The notes under the pieces are model-generated. The model did no database searches. It was not told the origin of the DNA and saw only the letters and a list, made by a program, of their open reading frames with translations. A DNA stretch of 5,624 bases, from positions 1-5,624 of the forward strand of contig DLTN01000079.1 of the NCBI GenBank assembly GCA_002500925.1, in the 5' to 3' direction. Source of the DNA: Gemmatimonadales bacterium UBA7835 (GTDB lineage Bacteria > Gemmatimonadota > Gemmatimonadetes > Longimicrobiales > Gaopeijiaceae). Shown one piece after another: positions 1-5,603 of this stretch (positions are counted from its first letter, which is position 1; every line of letters starts with the position of its first letter). A program made the position numbers and the translations under genes.

Positions 1-52
1 TTCTCCAATTGTCACGTATGTAAGGGGCAAAGGGCGTGCCAAACATATGTGT

Positions 53-87
53 TCCCATAAATCGTTTTAGATCAATAGCTTATGGGA
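53..87. repeat. 8-bp inverted repeat with 19-bp spacer
   Basis: TCCCATAA at 53-60 is the exact reverse complement of TTATGGGA at 80-87. The 19-bp spacer is AT-rich. The spacing would suit two operator half-sites about 27 bp apart, or a hairpin. A loose T-rich stretch follows (TTACTTTT, 88-95), so a weak terminator for a gene left of the window is also possible. The stem has only three G-C pairs, so chance is not excluded. Confidence 0.35.
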
Positions 88-115
88 TTACTTTTCGGCG
101 GTTAGGGGATGATAT

Positions 116-131
116 GTCCTCTGTAGAGGAC
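116..131. promoter_or_regulatory. Perfect 16-bp dyad, candidate operator
   Basis: GTCCTCTGTAGAGGAC has 7-bp arms (GTCCTCT / AGAGGAC) around a GT centre, with no mismatch. It ends 57 bp before the first start codon of the operon. The short centre suits a site for a dimeric transcription factor better than an RNA hairpin, since only the 6-bp version leaves a usable TGTA loop. No T-tract follows, so it is not an intrinsic terminator. The binding protein is unknown and no regulator gene is in the window. Confidence 0.4.
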
Positions 132-188
132 GCTAGAGTGGCCTAACGAGCTGGCGTAGTTCTGGACCTTGGGTCATGTTCGCCGCCC

Positions 189-416
189 ATGAGCCAAGAA
201 CGTCAGTCACACCTGATCCCACGAAGCGCGGAAGGCAGGATAGCCACACTGGCTTTCCTGGTCGTTTTCCTGCTCGCGATGCCACCGTTCACGCATGCGG
301 TTTGGGATCGCCCGGATACTTGGATTATGGGCGCCCCCTTGTTTTTTGTGATCCTCTTCGTGGTCTACTCAGCACTGATCGGTGTGCTCGTTTGGGCTTT
401 GCGAAAGGGGGTCTGA
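189..416 (+). CDS. Small two-helix membrane protein, DUF3311-like, probable symporter partner
   Basis: A 75-aa protein with two predicted membrane helices, about residues 18-36 and 48-71, joined by a short loop with the pattern RPDTWIMGAP (41-50), and a short basic C-terminus (LRKGV). The P-P, W-D-R and G-x-P-L-F-F spacing resembles DUF3311, whose members often sit directly before an SSS symporter gene (Bacillus yhjC next to yhjB is an example). A transporter follows here after a single base, supporting a helper-subunit role. The ATG at 189 was chosen because the next upstream in-frame stop is at 144-146 and no better start lies between. No Shine-Dalgarno sequence is visible before it. The DUF3311 assignment comes from pattern and context, so another small-partner family (for example the YhdT type next to PanF) remains possible. 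Confidence 0.75.
   Translation: MSQERQSHLIPRSAEGRIATLAFLVVFLLAMPPFTHAVWDRPDTWIMGAPLFFVILFVVYSALIGVLVWALRKGV
403..411 (+). promoter_or_regulatory. Ribosome binding site setting the GTG start at 418
   Basis: GAAAGGGGG lies six bases before GTG 418 and inside the end of the preceding gene. It favours this start over an in-frame GTG at 382, which would add 12 non-hydrophobic residues and overlap the upstream gene by 35 bases. Confidence 0.65.
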
Positions 417-417
417 C

Positions 418-1911
418 GTGGAGCCTTGGGTTGTAGCCACAAGCCTGATCTTCATCTACCTGCTAGTGACGATCATCCTAGGCGTCATTGCGAACAAGCG
501 GATGACCGTCGACATGGAGGACTTTCTTCTATACGGTCGGAAGGCGGGTTTTATTGTCCTGTACCTGACGGTTGTCGCCACCTTTCACTCTGCCTTCGCG
601 TTTCTCGGCTCAGGTGGCTTTTTCTATAGTCATGGCATTGGGTTTTGGGCTGCGGGAACGTGGACATTGCTGGTTGGCGCGATAACGTATGTTCTCGGAC
701 CTAGGATTTGGGCGCTGGGCAAAGCGTACGGGTACATCACACCCGCGGATATGCTCGCCGATTTCTACGAATCTGAGGCAGTGCGTATTGCGGTCGCGAT
801 TGTCTCTGTCGTCTTCACCATCCTCTACATCCAAGTTCAAGCGCAGGGGCTCGGGTACATCATCAACGTGGCTTCGGGTGATCGGATTACTTTCGAAATC
901 GGAACCCTCATCCTCCTAGTGGTAGCTGCCGCCTACTTAATGGCGGGCGGGCTCCGAGCTGTCTACTGGACTGATGTAATCCAAGGTATCTGGATGTATG
1001 TCGCTGTATGGGTGGGCGCGATGTATTTGGCCTATGATCTCTTCGGTGGACCGATGCAGTTATGGGCCGAGGTTCGGGCCCAGCGACCGGATCTCTTGAG
1101 CTTGCCCGGTCCCCAAGGCTTCTTCACGCCGGGCATGTGGATCGGTATGACGATCACTCTTTCGTTCGGGATCATTTTTCAGCCGCATATGATGATGCGC
1201 TATTACACAGCTGTAGACGCGAAGACACTGAAGCTGCTTGGGGCCACGACTCCGATCTATCTTATGACACTATACGTGCCGGCGGCGTTGGTCGGACTTG
1301 GTGGCGCGGTCGCGATGCCTGGTCTGGAAGTACCAGATCGTATATTCCCAGAGCTGCTTTTTGCTCATGCCCCGCCCATTCTCACCGGAGTGATCCTTGC
1401 GGGGGCGACCGCGGCAGCGATGTCGACCCTCGACTCGATCCTGCACGCGAACATGAGTGTGCTCACTCGGGACATATACCAGCGTTATTTGGCACCTGAT
1501 CGAGGGCAGAGGCACTACCTCTGGGTTGGTCGGGCGATCGTAGTCGCACTGCTCGTTGTCGGTTACCTGCTCTCAGTGCGGACGTTTGATTTTTTGGTAG
1601 TTCTCGTGACGCTAAGTGGTTCCGGAGCCTTACAGTTGATGCCAGCAATTGTAGGTGTCTGCTTCCCAATGCGTCGAACATTGACCAGAACAGGAGTTCT
1701 CGCCGGACTGCTGGTGGGGCTCGCTGTCCTATACGTCACTCTCGTTGTAACACCTCATCCTTTTGGGCTTCATGGGGGTGTGTGGGCATTACTTCTCAAC
1801 ACCGCTGTCGCAGTGGTCGTGTCGGCAGTTACTGAAGAGCCTACGGAAGAAACACTCAATCGCATCCACGGAGAACTGGAGCGACAGATCTATCCGGAGA
1901 TTTCTAGATGA
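418..1911 (+). CDS. Sodium:solute symporter (SSS family), substrate unknown
   Basis: A 497-aa multi-helix membrane protein of the sodium:solute symporter family (LeuT fold), of usual family length. It starts with a helix (residues 5-24), then the typical M-x-D-F-L-L-Y-G-R-K-A-G segment (33-44). The family signature GGLRAVYWTDVIQG is at 177-190. The later helix with AAAMSTLDSILHANMSVLTRD (332-352) carries the S-T-x-D-S pattern; in characterised members Ser/Thr here help bind sodium. The C-terminal tail is short and cytoplasmic, with no kinase or regulatory domain. The general look is closer to PutP/PanF-like permeases than to the second symporter in this window. The substrate cannot be read from sequence; the flanking peptidase suggests a peptide or amino-acid product. 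GTG 418 is the preferred start, one base after the upstream stop, and the end overlaps the next gene as ATGA. Confidence 0.93.
   Translation: MEPWVVATSLIFIYLLVTIILGVIANKRMTVDMEDFLLYGRKAGFIVLYLTVVATFHSAFAFLGSGGFFYSHGIGFWAAGTWTLLVGAITYVLGPRIWALGKAYGYITPADMLADFYESEAVRIAVAIVSVVFTILYIQVQAQGLGYIINVASGDRITFEIGTLILLVVAAAYLMAGGLRAVYWTDVIQGIWMYVAVWVGAMYLAYDLFGGPMQLWAEVRAQRPDLLSLPGPQGFFTPGMWIGMTITLSFGIIFQPHMMMRYYTAVDAKTLKLLGATTPIYLMTLYVPAALVGLGGAVAMPGLEVPDRIFPELLFAHAPPILTGVILAGATAAAMSTLDSILHANMSVLTRDIYQRYLAPDRGQRHYLWVGRAIVVALLVVGYLLSVRTFDFLVVLVTLSGSGALQLMPAIVGVCFPMRRTLTRTGVLAGLLVGLAVLYVTLVVTPHPFGLHGGVWALLLNTAVAVVVSAVTEEPTEETLNRIHGELERQIYPEISR
1896..1900 (+). promoter_or_regulatory. Ribosome binding site of the peptidase gene
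   Basis: GGAGA lies seven bases before ATG 1908, within the last codons of the first symporter gene. It supports the ATGA-overlap start, which keeps the full signal peptide in the product. Confidence 0.6.
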
Positions 1912-2855
1912 CACATAGCACGAATGACTTGGGGACTGCACAACTGAGCCGACCGAGTCACACGATCCAGCTGGTCCTATTTGCCTTGTTGATGATTTCT
2001 TTGCTTGGGACTTCACCAATCCAAGCCCAGCAGACTTCATCGCCGCCCAAGGTGGGGCCCGAACGGGGTTCTCTGGTGATCGTAGGAGGAGCAATGCGTT
2101 CCGCTGAGATCTACGAGCGCTTTATCGACCTAGCTGGGGGCCCCGATGCGCATATAGTACTCGTCCCTACAGCCGGGGGTGCGGCGGAATACGACGAGTT
2201 CTATCAAGGGATGAACGCTTGGCGTGATCATGGCGCGCGCAACCTAACGCTGCTTCATACCACCGATCCCGCAGAAGCTGACACCGACGCGTTTGTAGAA
2301 CCGCTCAAGAACGCGGCTGGTGTGTTCTTCTTCGGAGGACGTCAGTGGAGGTTGGTCGACGCCTATGGAGGAACTAAGGCTGAGCAAGCGTTTCAGGAAG
2401 TCCTCGACCGAGGTGGGGTGATCGGAGGCTCGTCGGCAGGGGCATCGATCCAGGGGTCGTTCCTAGTCAGGGGAGATACACGCACGAACACGATTATGAT
2501 GGGAGACCATCAGCGGGGATTCGGTTACCTGCGCGATGTCGGGATTGATCAGCACGTGCTCATGCGGAACCGTCAGTTTGACCTGATCGAGGTGATCGAG
2601 ACTCACCCCGAACTGCTAGGAATAGGAATCGACGAGGATACTGCTCTTGTTGTTCAGGGTGACCGAGCCCAAGTGATCGGAAAATCCTTTGTGCTGGTGT
2701 ACGACAATCAAGTGACGACTGGAGAGAATGGTAAGTTTTATTTCCTTGCGCCCGGTGATCGGTTGAACTTGGCGACCCGCGAAAGTATGAGGCCAAGTAT
2801 GATTCAGAGCCCGATCCAAGGTGTTCAGAAGAAACGGTGGGGGAGTGGTTCATGA
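1908..2855 (+). CDS. Exported cyanophycinase-like serine peptidase (family S51)
   Basis: A 315-aa protein with an N-terminal export signal: a 19-residue polar region with R15, a hydrophobic core at about 20-33, and a likely signal peptidase I site after IQA (38-40). No lipobox cysteine is seen. The mature part is an S51 peptidase: G-S-L-V-I-V-G-G-A (54-62), VPTAGG (86-91), FFGGRQ (141-146), the nucleophile elbow GGSSAGA (173-179) with S176, DQH with H216 (214-216), and GIDEDTAL (240-247) with E243. Spacing from Ser to His to Glu (40 and 27 residues) closely matches the triad of Synechocystis CphB as I recall it (S132, H174, E201), so the enzyme looks active. Cyanophycinases hydrolyse cyanophycin, a beta-linked Asp-Arg polymer, to beta-Asp-Arg dipeptides; exported homologues act on external polymer. 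Other beta-aspartyl or unusual peptides are possible substrates. No cyanophycin synthetase is present. It overlaps both neighbouring genes by ATGA. Confidence 0.92.
   Translation: MTHSTNDLGTAQLSRPSHTIQLVLFALLMISLLGTSPIQAQQTSSPPKVGPERGSLVIVGGAMRSAEIYERFIDLAGGPDAHIVLVPTAGGAAEYDEFYQGMNAWRDHGARNLTLLHTTDPAEADTDAFVEPLKNAAGVFFFGGRQWRLVDAYGGTKAEQAFQEVLDRGGVIGGSSAGASIQGSFLVRGDTRTNTIMMGDHQRGFGYLRDVGIDQHVLMRNRQFDLIEVIETHPELLGIGIDEDTALVVQGDRAQVIGKSFVLVYDNQVTTGENGKFYFLAPGDRLNLATRESMRPSMIQSPIQGVQKKRWGSGS
2839..2845 (+). promoter_or_regulatory. Ribosome binding site setting the ATG start at 2852
   Basis: GGGGGAG lies six bases before ATG 2852. An in-frame GTG at 2837 would add five residues, but this site would then overlap its start codon, so ATG 2852, which also forms the ATGA overlap, is preferred. 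Confidence 0.65.
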
Positions 2856-3181
2856 TCGAGTCCTTCTCGAATGGTCAGGAAGGCGTCCAGAACTCTGTCA
2901 CTGATCAAGCCACGGCGGCGCGGCATGCGGAGTACTGGCGTCGCAATATCCGTCTGTTGGGTGCTCTGCTCATCGTGTGGTTCGTGGTCTCATACCTGTG
3001 CGGGATCGTGTTCGCGGAAGCGCTGAATGCCTTCACGCTTCCGCTCTCGAACTTCCCACTCGGCTTCTGGTTTGCTCAACAGGGTGCGATCTACGTGTTC
3101 GTGATCCTAATCTTTGTGTACGTGAAGCTGATGAATGATCTCGATCGAGAGTTCGATGTGGACGAGGGAGAGGGGGCATGA
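2852..3181 (+). CDS. DUF4212 small subunit of a two-component sodium:solute symporter
   Basis: A 109-aa protein with a polar N-terminus (about 1-33) and two membrane helices, about 35-56 and 73-93. Diagnostic patterns are A-E-Y-W-R-R-N (26-32), PLGFWFAQQG (69-78) and the post-helix stretch YVKLMNDLDREFDVDE (90-105). These match DUF4212, the putative small subunit of solute:sodium symporters of the VC_2705 type. The gene for the expected large subunit follows at once, overlapping by ATGA, which is the usual arrangement. The acidic C-terminus (D-V-D-E-G-E-G-A) lies on the cytoplasmic side if both helices run in the standard hairpin. Its molecular role is not established; assembly or stability of the large subunit is the common guess. 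ATG 2852 is the chosen start. Confidence 0.93.
   Translation: MIESFSNGQEGVQNSVTDQATAARHAEYWRRNIRLLGALLIVWFVVSYLCGIVFAEALNAFTLPLSNFPLGFWFAQQGAIYVFVILIFVYVKLMNDLDREFDVDEGEGA
3164..3170 (+). promoter_or_regulatory. Ribosome binding site of the second symporter gene
   Basis: GAGGGAG lies seven bases before ATG 3178, in a long purine run (3164-3176) that also codes the acidic/glycine tail of the DUF4212 protein. It supports the ATGA start. Confidence 0.6.
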
Positions 3182-4881
3182 GCGTCCAGACCTGGACCTT
3201 CCTCTTGGTTGCGGCATCGTTCGCACTCTATATCGGGATTGCCGTGTGGTCGCGAGCGTCGTCAACCAAGGATTTCTACGTTGCGGGAGGGGGTGTATCC
3301 CCTCTCGCGAATGGGATGGCGACGGCGGCTGACTGGATGAGTGCGGCCTCGTTCATTTCGATGGCCGGTCTCATTTCTTTTATGGGATACGACGGATCGG
3401 TTTATCTCATGGGGTGGACCGGCGGGTATGTCCTACTTGCTCTGTTGCTCGCTCCTTACCTGCGGAAGTATGGAGCTTTTACGGTCCCCGATTTCGTCGG
3501 AGATCGCTACTATTCGCAGCTAGCGCGCATTGTCGCTGTGGTATGTGCAATTTTCGTCTCATTCACCTACGTGGCGGGCCAGATGCGTGGTGTCGGGATC
3601 GTTTTTGGACGTTTCTTGGAAGTAGACGTGAATGTTGGCGTAGGGATTGGGATGGGGATCGTCTTCTTCTACGCCGTGCTCGGGGGTATGAAAGGCATCA
3701 CCTACACCCAAGTAGCGCAGTACTGCGTTCTAATCTTTGCGTTCATGGTGCCGGCGATCTTCCTATCACTGATGATCACGGGGACACCGATTCCGCAGTT
3801 TGGCCTTGGTGGTGTAGACCAGGCTTCTGGGATGCCGCTACTTGAGCGATTGAACGGGCTTCACCAAGAATTGGGGTTCGGTCCCTATACGAGTGGGACC
3901 AAGTCTACGCTCGACGTCTTCTTCATAACTGCGGCGTTGATGGTAGGGACAGCAGGTCTTCCGCACGTGATTATCCGCTTCTATACCGTGCCACGAGTGC
4001 GGGACGCGCGGATCTCGGTGGGCTGGGCCCTCCTGTTCATTTCGCTGCTCTACACTACTGCGCCTGCCGTGGCTGTTTTTGCTCGGACCAATCTTATCAA
4101 CTCGGTGCAAGATGTGCCCTATTCATCGGTACCAGAATGGTTCACAAAATGGGAAGATACCGGTCTTATTTCCTTCGATGATGCGAACGGGGATGGGCGG
4201 ATTCAGTATGTGGGCCCGGAGTCCCCACTGACGAATGAACTCACAGTTGATCGCGATATTATGGTTCTCGCGAATCCGGAGATCGCGAACCTGCCGGCGT
4301 GGGTGATTGGTCTAGTTGCGGCGGGAGGACTTGCCGCCGCTCTCTCGACCGCAGCAGGCTTACTGCTCGTAATTTCTTCGGCGGTGAGCCACGATTTGCT
4401 CAAACGAAGTTTGATGCCGGAGATCACTGAAAAGCAGGAGCTTATGGCCGCCCGTATCGCTGCGGGTGTTGCCGTCTTTGTGGCGGGGTACTTTGGAATG
4501 AATCCGCCTGGCTTTGTTGCTCAGGTGGTGGCATTTGCATTCGGTCTCGCTGCATCGTCGTTCTTCCCTGCGATTATTCTTGGGATCTTCTCGAAACGGA
4601 CGACAAGAGAAGGAGCGATTCTGGGAATGGTCAGCGGGATCACGTTCACGGCTGCGTACATCGTCTACTTCAACTTCGTGAACCCGGGTGCGAACAGCGC
4701 CGACAACTGGTGGTTCGGGATTAGTCCCGAGGGTATCGGGACACTCGGTATGCTACTGAACTTCACCGTTACGATGGTGGTGTCACGTATGACACATGAA
4801 CCGCCGGCGGAAGTGCAGGCTCTGGTCGACTCGATTCGTGTACCTAGGGGGGCTGGGGAGGCCCACGAATTCAGTATGTGA
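3178..4881 (+). CDS. Sodium:solute symporter large subunit, VC_2705 subfamily (ActP-like)
   Basis: A 567-aa SSS transporter, full length for the VC_2705 subfamily. Typical segments are K-D-F-Y-V-A-G-G-G-V-S-P (31-42), ATAADWMSAASFISMAG (48-64), FTVPDFVGDRY (101-111), YVAGQMRGVGIVFGR (131-145), AVLGGMKGITYTQVAQY (166-182), GTAGLPHVIIRFYTVP (257-272) and AAALSTAAGLLLVISSAVSHD (386-406). The last is the helix that supplies Ser/Thr sodium ligands in related proteins. ActP, in the same broader group, imports acetate and other short carboxylates, but VC_2705-type substrates are generally unknown. A hydrophilic loop before that helix (about 303-373) holds an EF-hand-like D335-x-N337-x-D339-G-x-I342. 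The C-terminal tail after about 538 is cytoplasmic and short. It is the last gene of the operon and pairs with the DUF4212 protein. Confidence 0.94.
   Translation: MSVQTWTFLLVAASFALYIGIAVWSRASSTKDFYVAGGGVSPLANGMATAADWMSAASFISMAGLISFMGYDGSVYLMGWTGGYVLLALLLAPYLRKYGAFTVPDFVGDRYYSQLARIVAVVCAIFVSFTYVAGQMRGVGIVFGRFLEVDVNVGVGIGMGIVFFYAVLGGMKGITYTQVAQYCVLIFAFMVPAIFLSLMITGTPIPQFGLGGVDQASGMPLLERLNGLHQELGFGPYTSGTKSTLDVFFITAALMVGTAGLPHVIIRFYTVPRVRDARISVGWALLFISLLYTTAPAVAVFARTNLINSVQDVPYSSVPEWFTKWEDTGLISFDDANGDGRIQYVGPESPLTNELTVDRDIMVLANPEIANLPAWVIGLVAAGGLAAALSTAAGLLLVISSAVSHDLLKRSLMPEITEKQELMAARIAAGVAVFVAGYFGMNPPGFVAQVVAFAFGLAASSFFPAIILGIFSKRTTREGAILGMVSGITFTAAYIVYFNFVNPGANSADNWWFGISPEGIGTLGMLLNFTVTMVVSRMTHEPPAEVQALVDSIRVPRGAGEAHEFSM
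4180..4209 (+). other. EF-hand-like acidic loop coding segment in the second symporter
   Basis: These bases encode DANGDGRIQY (residues 335-344), which fits the first nine positions of a calcium loop (D-x-N-x-D-G-x-I). The usual Glu at position 12 is absent (G346), although E348 is near. The segment lies in a long loop that should face outside the cytoplasm. I recall similar N-G-D-G-x-I-Q-Y loops in relatives of this subfamily, so it is probably conserved rather than new. Metal binding is inferred only. Confidence 0.55.
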
Positions 4882-4952
4882 TGCCCGGTCCAATGCGGTA
4901 TTCGGCGGAAGTGCCCTTGTTGAAGCTAATTCTGGCTCAGAACGGGCCCATA
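4882..4952. other. Convergent intergenic gap, no clear terminator
   Basis: The 71 bases between the two convergent stop codons show no strong hairpin with a T-tract on either strand. A weak imperfect pairing exists between GGCTCAG (4934-4940) and CTGAGTC (4958-4964), extending into the aquaporin gene, with no T-run beside it. GCCCG (4883-4887) and CGGGC (4943-4947) can also pair but across a long loop. Termination may be factor-dependent or the transcripts may overlap. Confidence 0.5.
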
Positions 4953-5603
4953 TCATCCTGAGTCGTCGCTACGTTCTGTCTCTTGGGCTCGAAAGATTGG
5001 AACGGCTGCAACCGCTCCGGACACGGGTGCCAAGATGTATATCCAGATTGAGCTCACGGGCCCGCTGTTCGCCATGACGTCTATGATGATGGGACCTAGG
5101 GCGACCGCCGGATTGAAGACAGCTCCCGATATATCTCCTACTGCGACTATCCCCGCGGTAACGGTTAGGCCAATGGCGATCCCATAGTAGGCGTTCCCGC
5201 GCGTTCTTTGAGACATGGCCACGTTGAGGATCACGAGCATTAGCAAGAACGTGAAGAGGAATTCAGATAACAACACGTAATGCAGTTGGTATTCGGGGTT
5301 GGGTATTGGCGCAAACGTTTGGCCTGAGATGAAGTACACGCACGTTGACGCGAGAAATGATCCCACAACCTGCGCCGCCATATAGGGAGCTACATCTTTT
5401 CGCTGAACTCCTCCTGCAAGCAGGAAACCCAGAGTGACCGCGGGGTTGTAGTGAGCCCCTGAGATGTGTCCGCCCATGTAGACGAGAGCGCTCAGCCCGA
5501 ATCCGATCGCTAAAGGGCTCATAGGATCGTTGTTCGTGACACTCATCCCGATCGTCAGAACTAAAAAGAAAGCACCTATTAACTCTGTGATGTATTTCTT
5601 CAT
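4953..5603 (-). CDS. Aquaporin-family (MIP) channel with atypical selectivity filter
   Basis: A 216-aa channel with the six-helix, two-half-helix plan of the major intrinsic protein family, slightly shorter than AqpZ (231 aa). The N-terminus (M-K-K-Y-I-T-E-L-I-G-A-F-F-L) is typical of helix 1. The first NPA box is in GGHISGAHYNPAVTLG (44-59, N53) and the second in DISGAVFNPAVALG (157-170, N164). The Arg that normally follows the second box (R189 in AqpZ) is V167. Gapless alignment around each box puts I33, I152 and A161 at the other filter positions, giving an all-hydrophobic filter unlike either AqpZ or GlpF. Water, glycerol or another small neutral solute could be carried; I cannot choose. 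It is transcribed toward the operon and only 21 bases precede its start, with just a weak GGTAAG-type ribosome site. Confidence 0.93.
   Translation of the reverse strand: MKKYITELIGAFFLVLTIGMSVTNNDPMSPLAIGFGLSALVYMGGHISGAHYNPAVTLGFLLAGGVQRKDVAPYMAAQVVGSFLASTCVYFISGQTFAPIPNPEYQLHYVLLSEFLFTFLLMLVILNVAMSQRTRGNAYYGIAIGLTVTAGIVAVGDISGAVFNPAVALGPIIIDVMANSGPVSSIWIYILAPVSGAVAAVPIFRAQETERSDDSG

Larger units (their letters stand above)
1..188. other. Non-coding leader upstream of the operon
   Basis: No credible coding region was seen here. The stretch is AT-richer than the genes around 41-95, as expected for a promoter region, but I could not find a -35/-10 pair with good matches and spacing, so no promoter is called. 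It holds two inverted repeats (53-87 and 116-131) and a small palindrome, ACATATGT, at 43-50. The end of any upstream gene lies outside the window or is not recognisable. Confidence 0.6.

Noticed and set aside
382..417. An upstream GTG start for the first symporter at 382
   Set aside because: It would add 12 residues (C-S-F-G-L-C and so on) coded by the end of the preceding gene, and the strong purine site at 403-411 points to GTG 418.
176..436. An 86-codon open frame on the + strand starting at ATG 176, overlapping the first small gene
   Set aside because: Its product has no coherent membrane or domain pattern and it runs in another frame over the DUF3311-like gene, whose translation gives clear helices and a family-like motif.
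2560..2853. Open frames of 67-97 codons on the - strand opposite the peptidase gene
   Set aside because: They are antisense to a well-supported enzyme gene, have low-complexity Ser/Arg-rich products and no recognisable motif.
3414..3845. A 143-codon + strand open frame inside the second symporter
   Set aside because: It is a frame shadow: the product is rich in Arg, Trp and Cys with no family resemblance, while the symporter frame is continuous with conserved motifs.
4934..4964. Possible terminator hairpin GGCTCAG/CTGAGTC
   Set aside because: The stem contains a G-T pair, the loop is 17 bases, the right arm lies inside the aquaporin gene, and no T-tract follows on either strand.
4796..5077. 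A 93-codon + strand open frame bridging the symporter end and the aquaporin gene
   Set aside because: It overlaps both real genes in the wrong frame or strand and its product shows no domain, so it is not taken as a gene filling the convergent gap.
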